Source of the DNA: a virus | Length of the DNA stretch: 64,000 nt | Virus record (IMG/VR): IMGVR_UViG_3300031951_000017 | Location: 99,929-163,928 of that record | Reading direction: 5' to 3' (one strand) | Shown here: positions 51,061 through 60,151 of the stretch, in pieces | How the letters are laid out: the number at the start of each line of letters is the position of its first letter | How positions within the stretch are numbered: the stretch's first letter is position 1 | The notes under the pieces: model-generated | What the model was told of the DNA's origin: nothing | Database searches by the model: none | Seen by the model: the letters and a program-made list of their open reading frames with translations, nothing else | Program-made: the position numbers and the translations under genes

Positions 51061-51618
51061 TTAAACGCCGCCAGCTTTCATTCTGTCTCTCAAGTCGGTA
51101 TTTCTTTTTCCAGTTCTACCACACTTAGCCTTTTTACTTCTTCTTTTCTGAACTTTTCTTCTTTTACGATAATTGATACCTTGTTCAGTTATTTCACCAC
51201 CTTCACTTTCGTCTGCAGCTAAAAGTCCCGCACCAATTACAGCTGCCTCATTTTTAAGTTCTTCAGGGATTTGTAAACCACCAACAGGTTGTCCCTTTAG
51301 TACATTTCCAATAGCACTTTCTAATTCAGTAGTTGTTCCTAAATTGTTAAAGAAATCAAAAACCTTTGATAGAATTCCTGTTTTATCAGTATCAGGAACA
51401 CACATTGGGTTGTCTCCGGTATTTACATAATCACCGATATTAAACTGAGCTCCGTTATCCTTTAGAATGTCTTGAGTTAATGACATAATACTTGAAACAT
51501 CAACTTTTGGTTGAACTTCTGGTGCTTCATTAATTGTAACTTTTGATTCTAAAAATCTTTTTTCTAGTCTTTCGTTTGCCTCAGAAAGATGTCTTCTTTT
51601 ACTAAAACTTGTATTCAT
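51061..51618 (-). CDS. Candidate internal head protein with basic tail
   Basis: 185 residues. N-terminus SKRRHLSE|ANERLEKRFLE|SKVTINE|APEVQ has three possible prohead-protease sites in 37 residues. Middle has a hydrophobic small domain (EAAVIGAGLLAADE). The tail is very basic (YRKRRKVQKRRSKKAKCGRTGKR). This combination is what a DNA-associated internal protein would look like. Clean late motif at 51628-51641. Confidence 0.6.
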   Translation of the reverse strand: MNTSFSKRRHLSEANERLEKRFLESKVTINEAPEVQPKVDVSSIMSLTQDILKDNGAQFNIGDYVNTGDNPMCVPDTDKTGILSKVFDFFNNLGTTTELESAIGNVLKGQPVGGLQIPEELKNEAAVIGAGLLAADESEGGEITEQGINYRKRRKVQKRRSKKAKCGRTGKRNTDLRDRMKAGGV

Positions 51619-51627
51619 ATTTTTTTA

Positions 51628-51641
51628 TTTATAAATATATC
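51628..51641 (-). promoter_or_regulatory. Late-type promoter motif
   Basis: Gene-sense GATATATTTATAAA, 10 bases before the ATG. Confidence 0.55.
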
Positions 51642-51643
51642 GT

Positions 51644-52630
51644 TTAAAATTTAAATTCAATGTTATGCCCTTCACAGACACCCATTTCAATTATTTCATC
51701 GTTAAATCCTTCAGGTGAAAATTTTATAATTAGACATTTTCTACTGCCCCACTTGGGGTCTCCCCCCATAGTTTCATTGTTAACATTAAAAGATAGTTTA
51801 AATCCGTTGTGAGTGTCCAAAAGTTTAGTAACAATTTCTGTTACATCATTAACAACATTTAATGGTGTCGTACTATACCCTTCATCAATCTCAAATGGAG
51901 GTGTTCCATATGTTGCACTTTTAATTATTATTCTACACCCTTTAAATTTATCATATTCACCATTATATAATTTTGGAGTTAATTCGGTTAGATAGGGGTT
52001 AAACCCTAGGTGGTAGAATTGGTAACTAAGTGATTCAGGACAATCTTTATTTATCCAAGACTCGTAGTCCCACCTACTCCAAATACCTACATCACAGGTT
52101 TTATTAATGTGACTTGTTTTAGTCCACCAAAAATTCCCCCAAAACTCTTTTCCATTTAAACTAGCACCAACATTATCATAATAGTCTAATTTACTAACAC
52201 ATTCCCTCCAGTTATCTATCAAAAAATACTCCATAAACTCTCTCCAATAATTAGAGTTTTTAGATTTAATGTCTGAAATCTCACCACCATTAAAAGTTGT
52301 CCAATTATTGCTTACACCCTTTGTATGGAAATATAAAATTTTAGCATCAAATTCTTTTGATAATTGTTTCACTTTTAAAATTCCTGGATACTCACCATGA
52401 TTATCCTTAAAAAATTCTAGATTTAATTTTTCATAACGTTTAAAAAAACTGATGACATCCTCTATCTCAACATCACCTAAATTAATTGTGACGTAAATAT
52501 TGTCGGCTTCATCATATAATTTAGAATTTATTAATCTATCTAATTGTTGTGTAATTAACTCTTTCCATTTTTTGGTCAGATAACAATGATACACAATTAA
52601 TATCGGTTGTTTTTTTTCAATATTATCCAT
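51644..52630 (-). CDS. Glycosyltransferase-like protein
   Basis: 328 residues. ILIVYHCYLTKKWKELITQQL, ILYFHTKGVS, WRECVSKLDYYDNVGASLNG and FWGNFWWTKTSHI are features of a glycosyltransferase-like family found in marine phages and bacteria (the FxGNFWW block). Outside the main glycan island. Overlaps the gene upstream by 8 bases. Confidence 0.7.
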   Translation of the reverse strand: MDNIEKKQPILIVYHCYLTKKWKELITQQLDRLINSKLYDEADNIYVTINLGDVEIEDVISFFKRYEKLNLEFFKDNHGEYPGILKVKQLSKEFDAKILYFHTKGVSNNWTTFNGGEISDIKSKNSNYWREFMEYFLIDNWRECVSKLDYYDNVGASLNGKEFWGNFWWTKTSHINKTCDVGIWSRWDYESWINKDCPESLSYQFYHLGFNPYLTELTPKLYNGEYDKFKGCRIIIKSATYGTPPFEIDEGYSTTPLNVVNDVTEIVTKLLDTHNGFKLSFNVNNETMGGDPKWGSRKCLIIKFSPEGFNDEIIEMGVCEGHNIEFKF

Positions 52631-53156
52631 ATCTAAATGCTACAGAATAAGAATCTAAAGTATAATTTTTTTGATTTACTAACTTTTCTAGTTCCTCTCT
52701 TTTTTCTTTAAAATTGTCACCGTCTTTATACCCAATACCTTTAAATGTAATTTTTATTCTTGGGTCATCCCAAACAGCCGAAAATTCACATTCACCACCA
52801 ATTGTGTCTTTAAGTAAACTATTTATTTGATTTTCAATATGGTCAAGATAGTCAAAGTTTTTAAAAGCAAACCCAAATCTATAGTTTTCACTAATAAATG
52901 GTATTTTTTCATGAGCCGATTGTATTACCCTTTCAAATTTACCTGTTGGTGAATAGAAAAATCGTCCGAGGTTATCTTTAGGGTTTTTATATAATTCTGA
53001 CGCATATTTTTCATCATATGATGGTGTATTCTTATCCATTTTCTCACAATCAACATGTAATTGCACCACTTCAGGATTTGTAATTCTGAAATCATAGTCG
53101 TTATTTTTAAATTTCAAGTTAAGAAATCTTAGAAGAGCTTTATCTTGTGTTGTCAT
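52623..53156 (-). CDS. Uncharacterised protein
   Basis: 177 residues, mixed alpha/beta: FLNLKFKNNDYDFRITNPEVV, LGRFFYSPTGKFERVI, ITFKGIGYKDGD. Start and stop overlap both neighbours, so it is co-translated between the HExxH protein and the glycosyltransferase-like gene. No known motif. Confidence 0.55.
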   Translation of the reverse strand: MTTQDKALLRFLNLKFKNNDYDFRITNPEVVQLHVDCEKMDKNTPSYDEKYASELYKNPKDNLGRFFYSPTGKFERVIQSAHEKIPFISENYRFGFAFKNFDYLDHIENQINSLLKDTIGGECEFSAVWDDPRIKITFKGIGYKDGDNFKEKREELEKLVNQKNYTLDSYSVAFRYG

Positions 53157-54379
53157 AATTTTTTCTTACTGAAGGAGTATTGTTTAATCTCTTTGGTAAA
53201 TTTTGGTTTGGTTTTCTTATACAACTTATGATATAAGTCAAAATCAATTATGGATGAAGAACTCTCACCAATTAGTGAATATAATTTACTCAATTTCTTA
53301 ATCATTTTATCCGCAACTGATGACATATATTTTATCTCGTGTTTAAAGAAATCGTCAGGCTCACCTTCAAATCTTCTAAGTCTCGCTAAATACTTCTTAA
53401 AGAATTTTATTTTTTCTTCTCTATTATCTTCTTTACCAATTAATTGGAAAATCAAACTTCGTATTTGACTATCATCATTTAATCCTAAATATTCAAAAAC
53501 CCCTTCTCCCTTCCAGTTAGTTATATTAATATAAACTATTTTTAATACCATCCTAATTACGTCATTTTTAGACATAAACCTATCGTAGGCATTAACTTGT
53601 TTTAAAAATCCAACACAATCAGTATATTCATTTCTTAAATCACTAATTAATTGTTCAAAACTATAATCCCTAATTTCTAGTAAATTTTTAATGGTCTCGT
53701 CTTGGAAAAAATAATCATAAAAATTCTCCTTGTCAACCTCGTCATATTTCATTCTAGAAAATATTTCACTAGGTCTTACTAGATTTTCAACCAATGTTGT
53801 ATAGTAAAGATTTATCAAAAAATTATCAATTGCATTAATACCAAATCTTCTATCTGAATAGGTACTATATTCCATAGTATCTGTAACTTTTGGTCTGTCG
53901 TATTTAAAATGGTTATATGTATGGGTTAGTTCATGTGAAAATGTACTAATTGTATCTCGTTTATTTTCAGTAAAGTAATTAATCAAGTCTTCACCAGAAA
54001 CATCCTCAGGAACGGTAATAACTATATTTAACTTAATGGTCCCTTCAAACGATTTATATTCCATCCTGATTTCATCATCACTCAATCTAATCTGTTGTAC
54101 GTTTTGAAATGCAACAGGATGTATTTCAGTGAACTCTAAAAAATTAAATCCAATAACTACCTCATCAATATCTAATTCATTTATATTATCATTAATATAA
54201 ATGTCTATGGTACTATTCTCTAATTCATCTTTAGTCGCGTCGGGATTAATACCATCTATAAGTCCATCAAATATTTTTAAGGACACTTCATGTATATTAT
54301 CAGGTACACCGACTTTTTCAGTCAGTATTCTTTCTACAATTTTTCTTATTGTACTTTCATTTATTTTTACAATTTTCAT
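53153..54379 (-). CDS. Leader-bearing HExxH metallopeptidase-like protein
   Basis: 408 residues. Leader KIVKINESTIRKIVERILTE|K. FSHELTHTYNHF near 146-157 gives a zinc HExxH site (HELTH); the preceding RDTIST and following helix fit a zincin active-site helix. The third ligand is not clear. The rest is helical. Late motif 54396-54408. Plausibly a protease carried in the virion; substrate unknown. Confidence 0.68.
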   Translation of the reverse strand: MKIVKINESTIRKIVERILTEKVGVPDNIHEVSLKIFDGLIDGINPDATKDELENSTIDIYINDNINELDIDEVVIGFNFLEFTEIHPVAFQNVQQIRLSDDEIRMEYKSFEGTIKLNIVITVPEDVSGEDLINYFTENKRDTISTFSHELTHTYNHFKYDRPKVTDTMEYSTYSDRRFGINAIDNFLINLYYTTLVENLVRPSEIFSRMKYDEVDKENFYDYFFQDETIKNLLEIRDYSFEQLISDLRNEYTDCVGFLKQVNAYDRFMSKNDVIRMVLKIVYINITNWKGEGVFEYLGLNDDSQIRSLIFQLIGKEDNREEKIKFFKKYLARLRRFEGEPDDFFKHEIKYMSSVADKMIKKLSKLYSLIGESSSSIIDFDLYHKLYKKTKPKFTKEIKQYSFSKKKL

Positions 54380-54395
54380 TACTCAAGTATATACC

Positions 54396-54408
54396 TTTAT
54401 AAATACTT
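54396..54408 (-). promoter_or_regulatory. Late-type promoter motif
   Basis: Gene-sense AGTATTTATAAAG, 16 bases before the ATG. Confidence 0.5.
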
Positions 54409-54423
54409 AGAAAAGTGTAAAAT

Positions 54424-54448
54424 AAAACCCCCTAATTAAGGGGGTTTT
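54424..54448. terminator. Hairpin terminator
   Basis: AAAACCCCCT-AATTA-AGGGGGTTTT between 54453-54956 and 54379. Confidence 0.8.
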
Positions 54449-54452
54449 TATA

Positions 54453-54956
54453 TTAGATATTGTTGTACCAGTCATTGAGATGATATTTCCCCTCAATGTT
54501 TTTCATATATTCATCAAATCCGTTTATTTCTATCCCACACTTTTCATAGAATAGGTATCCTGGTCGATTAGTACCCCTAGACATGTTTGTAACCAATGTG
54601 TGTTCTTCTTTAGTTAATTTTACTATTGAACACAAATCTTTACAAATTTCAGTGAATCTATCTAAAGACATATTCTCATCTTTTTCAAGCTCGTTGAAAA
54701 TAAATCTTGAGGATAAAATACGATTGAAGTAGTGTTCCTTAGTACTTGGCTGAGTCCTGTCACTTAGTAATTTTTGACTACTAAAGTTAGTTTCAAAAAA
54801 TTTGTTGCCTGATATATCCCAAAGAGGACTTCTATTCATACTGAACAAAAATTTTAGGCCACTAGGGTCATTTTTGAATTGTTTATACACAACTAGTTGA
54901 GACTTAAAACTAAGGAGTATGAGATTTAATTTTTCTGGTAAAGTTAATCTTGCCAT
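54453..54956 (-). CDS. Uncharacterised protein
   Basis: 167 residues from the ATG at 54956. Helical: LTLPEKLNLILLSFKSQLV, HYFNRILSSRFIFNELEKD, VKLTKEEHTLVTNMSRG, PGYLFYEKCGI. The KLTKEEH..V.N block suggests a conserved phage family, but I cannot name it. No clear promoter of either type. Confidence 0.55.
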   Translation of the reverse strand: MARLTLPEKLNLILLSFKSQLVVYKQFKNDPSGLKFLFSMNRSPLWDISGNKFFETNFSSQKLLSDRTQPSTKEHYFNRILSSRFIFNELEKDENMSLDRFTEICKDLCSIVKLTKEEHTLVTNMSRGTNRPGYLFYEKCGIEINGFDEYMKNIEGKYHLNDWYNNI

Positions 54957-55005
54957 TATTTTAATTTTTATTACATTAAAAAAGTAAATAAAAAAATTCA
55001 AATAA

Positions 55006-55545
55006 TCAAATTTTATCGTAAACTAAATTAACAAATTCTTCTTCGGATACTTCGTAGTCTAATGACATATTGTTAAATGAAATACCATTAATTGATGATA
55101 CATAAAAAAGTCCCATCCAGTTTTTATTTGATATAAAATTTTTTTCATCAATCAGTATAGCATCATCACCATAACCATAAGTTAGATGGTCATTAATAAA
55201 ATTGGCAACTTTAATTAAATCCTCTTCATTTGTAAATCTAGGTAACTGAATGTTAATTCCAATTTCTAAATGTGTAAATTCAGTATCATAGGACGAATCA
55301 TTAATAGAGATGACATTTATTGGAATATCGATATATTCACCTCGATATTCCCTCCAGTTCTCATAATCTTTTTCAGGACGATATATAAAGTCGCCACTTA
55401 ATTTTTGTTTGATAATTTTTTCTAAAGTAGGGTATTGACTCACTAATTCAAAAAAATTATCCATCCCCCCAAAAAAATTAGAAATGGTGATGATATCTTT
55501 ACCTTTATCAATCATTCTTAAAACACCATCAACAATCTTGTTCAT
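55006..55545 (-). CDS. Uncharacterised protein
   Basis: 179 residues: VLRMIDKGKDIITISNFFGGM, a YRPEKDYENWREYRG segment, and IGINIQLPRFTNEEDLIKVANF. Resembles in style the small proteins at 57038 and 62944 (beta hairpin with paired Ile/Asp strands). Late motif 55549-55560. Confidence 0.5.
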   Translation of the reverse strand: MNKIVDGVLRMIDKGKDIITISNFFGGMDNFFELVSQYPTLEKIIKQKLSGDFIYRPEKDYENWREYRGEYIDIPINVISINDSSYDTEFTHLEIGINIQLPRFTNEEDLIKVANFINDHLTYGYGDDAILIDEKNFISNKNWMGLFYVSSINGISFNNMSLDYEVSEEEFVNLVYDKI

Positions 55546-55548
55546 ATT

Positions 55549-55560
55549 AAATAAATATGA
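55549..55560 (-). promoter_or_regulatory. Late-type promoter motif
   Basis: Gene-sense TCATATTTATTT directly before the ATG at 55545. Confidence 0.4.
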
Positions 55561-55575
55561 TGGATAAAAAAATAA

Positions 55576-56442
55576 TTAAATTTTAAAATCTTGAATCACG
55601 TTCAAAAAATTATTTATCATTTCTTGAGCTTTATCGTGTTTTTCGGTGTCGGTATTTTTAATCACACTTAAATGTTGTTTAAACTCATCAATATTAAATG
55701 AACTTAACAAATTAACAACTCGTTGTACTTCACCCATTGACTTTTTAAGTTTAACATATTTAATCTTTTCCACCCGGAATTTTGCGTATGCTTCAATCAA
55801 CACATCCTCACTCCATCCATTTTCAATAATAGTACCATCTTGAATTGAATTATCTGATTGATTAAATACTTCTAATGACCCTGTAAACATATTGGTTCCT
55901 CTTTCATAGAAAGCAATTTTTGAATACGTCGAACCCTTTGAATTTTTCTTATCAATCAAATAGACAAGTAATCCTCCATTAGTATAGCTAGTGAAAGTAG
56001 ATGGGTTGTTTTTAGAAGCGGTGCACCATCGTGTATTTGACCCATATTTCAATGAACCTACGTGAGTTTTAGGTCTAACCATTAAATAATCATCAGTTTC
56101 CCATAAAACATCTACGTGGTCCTCTCTAATGAATTCTTTATCTTCTTTGATTTGAATGAGTTCAGTAACTAATTGTTGTAAATTAGTAATTGTACCAAAT
56201 TGTTTGGAGTAAATGTCCCTATTAATATTATTGTATGGCAGTAAAGTATCAAAAAGTTTAACCAGTGACACTAGATACTCAGCAGATTTTATTTGTTGGT
56301 TTCCTTCTAATTTTTTAACCCATAGACTACACATATACTCCAAATACTTCTTGGTTGGTGTAGTGTCTCCACTAACAAACTTATTAAAACTTGCTTGTGT
56401 AATACGTGGGAATTTTTCTCTGATTTGGTCTACTTTTGCCAT
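55576..56442 (-). CDS. WCT-motif protein B
   Basis: 288 residues. LMVRPKTHVGSLKYGSNTRWCTASK near 120-145, then TSYTNGGLLVYLIDKKN and LEVFNQSDNSIQDG: same blocks as 43969-44901 (Thr-His, Lys-Tyr-Gly-Ser, Trp-Cys-Thr). The N-terminal half is helical and different (FPRITQASFNKFVSGD). Unlike its paralogue it has a full host-type promoter, so the two may act at different times. Confidence 0.65.
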   Translation of the reverse strand: MAKVDQIREKFPRITQASFNKFVSGDTTPTKKYLEYMCSLWVKKLEGNQQIKSAEYLVSLVKLFDTLLPYNNINRDIYSKQFGTITNLQQLVTELIQIKEDKEFIREDHVDVLWETDDYLMVRPKTHVGSLKYGSNTRWCTASKNNPSTFTSYTNGGLLVYLIDKKNSKGSTYSKIAFYERGTNMFTGSLEVFNQSDNSIQDGTIIENGWSEDVLIEAYAKFRVEKIKYVKLKKSMGEVQRVVNLLSSFNIDEFKQHLSVIKNTDTEKHDKAQEMINNFLNVIQDFKI

Positions 56443-56461
56443 AATATTTCTTATATGTCGA

Positions 56462-56493
56462 CAAAAGTAGTAAAACTATTTTAAATATCCAAA
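56462..56493 (-). promoter_or_regulatory. Host-type promoter
   Basis: Gene-sense TTTTG (ending 56490), N20, TACTTTTG (56469-56462), upstream of WCT protein B. Confidence 0.65.
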
Positions 56494-56500
56494 ATTATTT

Positions 56501-56998
56501 TTAATCTATTTTTTCAGGTGTTCGGTAATAGTAATCGTGACTTTCACTATCATGAACATCCGTGTGAGTAATCTCACCATCATATAATGAAAGTTCCCCA
56601 ATTTGTTCTTCATATCTAAATTTAAGTTCAGCAACATCGGGGTCATCACAATATGAATCAAATGTGTTACCATATGTGGTAGTTTGTTGGATTGTCTCTC
56701 TTACATCCACATTAATATAGTACATAGAATATTTTGGTATCTTCAAATCGGAATTTTCGTCATCGTTTTCTAAAACACCAAGATTTAATTTGATTACATT
56801 AAAGAGAAAATCAATATCATTCGTGAAGTAATCTAAACCTATTTGTTTTAATACCTTTTCGTATACCTCATAAGCTACAGCATATTCATAAACATCGTCC
56901 CAATTGGCATCAGAATTTTCACATCTTTTTAAAATTTTCTTACAAATTTTAAATAAAATCTTTTTAGGTAATTTTTCTAATTTTGATTTGTTGTCCAT
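56501..56998 (-). CDS. Uncharacterised acidic protein
   Basis: 165 residues. Lys-rich start (NKSKLEKLPKKILFKICKKI), acidic rest (DDENSDLK, SYCDDPDVAELKF, YDGEITHTDVHDSESHD). No motif. A weak late-like element (gene-sense AAATATTTAAT) is at 57002-57012. Confidence 0.5.
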   Translation of the reverse strand: MDNKSKLEKLPKKILFKICKKILKRCENSDANWDDVYEYAVAYEVYEKVLKQIGLDYFTNDIDFLFNVIKLNLGVLENDDENSDLKIPKYSMYYINVDVRETIQQTTTYGNTFDSYCDDPDVAELKFRYEEQIGELSLYDGEITHTDVHDSESHDYYYRTPEKID

Positions 56999-57037
56999 AA
57001 TATTAAATATTTGTGTTATTAAATAATAAATCCCTAA

Positions 57038-57394
57038 TTACCAGTCTATGCCTGGACCAAACTCATTATCATTTATGATTTCATTTTCTATAATAGTTAC
57101 TGATGGTAGAAAATTATTTATGTAATATTCTAATTCATTAAGAAAGTTATCAAAATCGTTTCTAGTTCCATTTATATATACGTTCACATATACTTTAATC
57201 ATACCTTTTGATAAATCAATTCTATCAATTTCAATCCTGTCCACAGAAGTTACTTCATGTATTTCGTCCATTGCATCCATACCCCAGTCTTCAGCTTCCA
57301 TTTTTATTTTTTTAACCGACTTATCAATAAGTTTTTGTATTGGTTTATACAACTTATCTGATTGCATTTCAGTTATTATTATTTTTTTTACCAT
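57038..57394 (-). CDS. Small leader-bearing protein
   Basis: 118 residues. KKIIITE|MQSDKLYKPIQKLI is the short leader form. Beta strands VDRIEIDRIDLSKGMIKVYVNVYI and an acidic end. Related in layout to the cluster at 62508-63940. Unknown function. Confidence 0.55.
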   Translation of the reverse strand: MVKKIIITEMQSDKLYKPIQKLIDKSVKKIKMEAEDWGMDAMDEIHEVTSVDRIEIDRIDLSKGMIKVYVNVYINGTRNDFDNFLNELEYYINNFLPSVTIIENEIINDNEFGPGIDW

Positions 57395-57398
57395 AATA

Positions 57399-58142
57399 TT
57401 AATTATTATTACTCCGACTTAAATAAAAATTTAGATAATCCAACTCGTTATCAAAGAATGTTTTATGGTCTAATAACCCAGATTTACTAATTATTTGGTA
57501 AAATATAGTTTCAGCGAACTCTCGCCATTCATAATTTAAAGTGTAAAGTAGCTCATCAATTCGATTAGTGTCTAATTCTATAATTTCTCCATCAGTATTT
57601 CTAATCTTAACATTACTAATTTCAATAAAACAATCAACTTGGTCGCCAGCAAAATCAAAAGTTATATTTTCATCACATTCAAAACTAATTTCGGCATCTA
57701 CATGGTCACCATCAGGAAAAATTATATTACCTATACTCATAACATATGGTAGACGAAAAAACTTGTTATTAATATTTTGAGTAATTTCGTTTTTAATTAT
57801 TTTCCTATATCTTAGTGGGATATAGTAATCAATTTCACCACTCCATTCAACAAGAGCATAACATTGGTCTAATGAGGCGGCAATATTCTTCATACTACCT
57901 AACATTAGTCCTAATTTATCTAATTTAGTACTAATTTCATATTTTATATTTTCTTTACGCCAAGGCAAGTCGTTCGGATTTTCAATTTCGTAAGTGGGTA
58001 CTGGTCCATGATAACCTAATACTGGTATATATTTATCAATCCATTCGGATTCATCTTCAATATAATTAAATTCAATACCTAATACATTAAATTTCTTTTT
58101 TAAAAATTTAACAATAAGCTTAAAGACATTTGCTATTTCCAT
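57399..58142 (-). CDS. Uncharacterised protein
   Basis: 247 residues from the ATG at 58142, just behind a late motif. MEIANVFKLIVKFLKKKFNVLG at the start is amphipathic but lacks the E of the leader rule. Beta-rich centre (YIPVLGYHGPVPTYEIENPNDLPW, FPDGDHVDAEISFECDENI). Unrecognised. Confidence 0.5.
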   Translation of the reverse strand: MEIANVFKLIVKFLKKKFNVLGIEFNYIEDESEWIDKYIPVLGYHGPVPTYEIENPNDLPWRKENIKYEISTKLDKLGLMLGSMKNIAASLDQCYALVEWSGEIDYYIPLRYRKIIKNEITQNINNKFFRLPYVMSIGNIIFPDGDHVDAEISFECDENITFDFAGDQVDCFIEISNVKIRNTDGEIIELDTNRIDELLYTLNYEWREFAETIFYQIISKSGLLDHKTFFDNELDYLNFYLSRSNNN

Positions 58143-58148
58143 TATCAA

Positions 58149-58160
58149 CTATAAATATAC
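58149..58160 (-). promoter_or_regulatory. Late-type promoter motif
   Basis: Gene-sense GTATATTTATAG, 7 bases before the ATG at 58142. Confidence 0.5.
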
Positions 58161-58166
58161 AAAAAA

Positions 58167-58190
58167 ATAAACCCTCAATCGAGGGTTATT
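58167..58190. terminator. Short hairpin terminator
   Basis: AAACCCTC-AATC-GAGGGTT with flanking A/T runs, between 58212 and 58142. Confidence 0.65.
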
Positions 58191-58211
58191 AAATAATTTA
58201 ATTTAAAAATT

Positions 58212-58550
58212 TTAATCTTCACCTAACTCAAATTCTAAAGATTTAATTTCATTTGATAATTCTTTGATTTGAGTGTAGTAATCTCTAGCCATATCAAAAA
58301 TATCACCTTCTTCATTGTCTAAGATTTCCTTTAATCCATACATAATGTCTCGGATACCATATCCAATTCTCTCTTCTAAATATGACTCTACAAAATCTAA
58401 CGCTTCTTGTAAAACAGATTCTAATTCATTTTCAGTTCTTTCTAATTCGGCCATTAATTCATCTTTACTAGATGGGCCATCCATTTCTGAAATAATTCTT
58501 TTTATAACATTGGTCAATTGAGACTCAGTTAATTTTATCTTTTTATTCAT
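58212..58550 (-). CDS. Small leader-bearing coiled-coil protein
   Basis: 112 residues. KKIKLTESQLTNVIKRIISE|M is the most complete leader in the window. The rest is an acidic coiled coil (DELMAELERTENELESVLQEAL, IKELSNEIKSLEFELGED). Late motif 58561-58572. Good candidate small internal protein. Confidence 0.6.
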   Translation of the reverse strand: MNKKIKLTESQLTNVIKRIISEMDGPSSKDELMAELERTENELESVLQEALDFVESYLEERIGYGIRDIMYGLKEILDNEEGDIFDMARDYYTQIKELSNEIKSLEFELGED

Positions 58551-58560
58551 TGTTTTTTAT

Positions 58561-58572
58561 TTTATAAATATC
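58561..58572 (-). promoter_or_regulatory. Late-type promoter motif
   Basis: Gene-sense GATATTTATAAA, 10 bases before the ATG. Confidence 0.5.
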
Positions 58573-58622
58573 TAAATGGAATAAAAAGTTTTCTTATTGG
58601 ATAAGTTTATTATTTTAAATAA

Positions 58623-59477
58623 ATGAACATTTTAAGTCTTTTTGATGGTATGAGTTGTGGGCAGATAGCCCTAAATCGAGTCGGTATTAAATACGATAAT
58701 TATTACTCATCCGAAATTGATAAGTACTCCATCCAGGTTACCCAACACAATTATCCTGATACAATTCAATTAGGTGATATTACAAAATTAGATGGAAAAC
58801 AATTACCTAAAATTGATTTGCTAATTGGTGGGTCCCCGTGTCAATCATTTTCAAATGCTGGTAATGGTAAAGGATTTGACGGTAAGAGCGGATTATTTTG
58901 GGAGTATGTGAGAATTTTTAACGAAGTAGAACCAACTTATTTCCTTCTAGAGAATGTTAAAATGAAACAGGAATGGAGAGATATCATTACAAAAGAATTA
59001 GGTGTTGAGCCGATAAAAATTAATTCTAATTTGGTTTCAGCTCAAAATAGAGAACGTTTATATTGGACTAATATTCCATTTGTCACACAACCAATTGATA
59101 AAAAAATCTATATTGAAGATATTGTTGATTTAGAATTTGACGAGAAGTATTGGTTAAAACAAAAAAATGTTGACCTCCTGTTAAAAAAAGTGGATGTGTC
59201 TGAGTCACCAAATATTGCATGTATTGATGTTTACAACAAAAAAGTAAAGTTAGATAGAAAATGTCCAACACTAACTTTACCTCATCATAATTCAATACGT
59301 TTAATTTATAATGGGAGAATCAGAAAACTAACCCCTAACGAATGTGAGAAACTTCAGACAGTACCACTAAATTATACTAATTGTGACATAAGTGACATTC
59401 ACCGATATTCAATGTTAGGGAATGGTTGGACAGTGGATGTGATTGCCCAGATATTCAAGAATTTACTTAGTGTTTGA
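58623..59477 (+). CDS. C5-cytosine DNA methyltransferase
   Basis: 284 residues. NILSLFDGMSCGQIAL (SAM site), GGSPCQSFSNAG with catalytic Cys73, FLLENVKM (ENV), SAQNRERLYWTNIP (motif VIII QxRxR-like), and RKLTPNECEKLQTVP with the final YSMLGNGWTVDVIA. The target-recognition region (about 170-230) is short. No partner restriction enzyme is next to it, so a solitary methylase protecting phage DNA is likely. Target sequence unknown. Confidence 0.94.
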   Translation: MNILSLFDGMSCGQIALNRVGIKYDNYYSSEIDKYSIQVTQHNYPDTIQLGDITKLDGKQLPKIDLLIGGSPCQSFSNAGNGKGFDGKSGLFWEYVRIFNEVEPTYFLLENVKMKQEWRDIITKELGVEPIKINSNLVSAQNRERLYWTNIPFVTQPIDKKIYIEDIVDLEFDEKYWLKQKNVDLLLKKVDVSESPNIACIDVYNKKVKLDRKCPTLTLPHHNSIRLIYNGRIRKLTPNECEKLQTVPLNYTNCDISDIHRYSMLGNGWTVDVIAQIFKNLLSV

Positions 59478-59660
59478 TTTATAATCTAACCACTCAATGT
59501 AAAACCCGACGGCCACAATTATATTCATTCCGATTGAACTCCACAATTCAACAACGTCGTCGTAAACATTCAAACTTAAATGAACATGACCAACAATCCA
59601 AAAAGGTATTGATAGATTAGACGCAATCCAGGTTATTGTGAATTTAAGAAATTTCATCAT
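59463..59660 (-). CDS. Small two-span membrane protein
   Basis: 65 residues from the ATG at 59660: MKFLKFTITWIASNLSIPFW forms a first span, SIGMNIIVAVGFYIEWL a second. It overlaps the end of the gene upstream by 17 bases and the end of the convergent methyltransferase by 15. Function unknown. Confidence 0.55.
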   Translation of the reverse strand: MMKFLKFTITWIASNLSIPFWIVGHVHLSLNVYDDVVELWSSIGMNIIVAVGFYIEWLDYKSNTK

Positions 59661-60147
59661 CTGTCTTATACACAAGAAGGACAGGTTTATCAAAATTCAT
59701 ATCATACCCCTCAAGTTCTTTTTTATACTCATCAATTCTTTCACGAGAAAAAATAGGAGCAAAAAGTGGTCTATTTTTGAATGGTACATTATCTCGGTTT
59801 TCCCACAACTCAAGTTCCTTTTCCATTTCAGGGATACTATTTGTTAAATAATCCCATTTTTTCCAAGCATTATAATCTTCTTCTGACTTAATGAAAAATA
59901 CGTTCCCATAATTATACATATTCAAATCAGGATTGGTTGTATAAACATCCACAATTCCTTCTTCACCATCATAACGAATACATAATTCATTAACGGAATA
60001 TGAATTTTCATGACGTTCAGTCCAATTCCTACCATAAGAACGAACTTTACATATATACAAAAATCCATCAGGTGTGGAACGAAGATAACTTTCAATCTCG
60101 TTTTTTAATTTTACGAGTTCGTCAAAGGTGTGGTTAGATAAATTCAT
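59644..60147 (-). CDS. Uncharacterised protein under host-type element
   Basis: 167 residues from the ATG at 60147: NHTFDELVKLKNEIESYLRS, YSVNELCIRYDGEEGIVDVYTTN, then a Trp-rich charged helix (NAWKKWDYLTNSIPEMEKEL). TATATTTG in gene sense at 60152-60159 lies 4 bases upstream. No leader peptide. Unrecognised. Confidence 0.55.
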   Translation of the reverse strand: MNLSNHTFDELVKLKNEIESYLRSTPDGFLYICKVRSYGRNWTERHENSYSVNELCIRYDGEEGIVDVYTTNPDLNMYNYGNVFFIKSEEDYNAWKKWDYLTNSIPEMEKELELWENRDNVPFKNRPLFAPIFSRERIDEYKKELEGYDMNFDKPVLLVYKTDDEIS

Positions 60148-60151
60148 AAGA

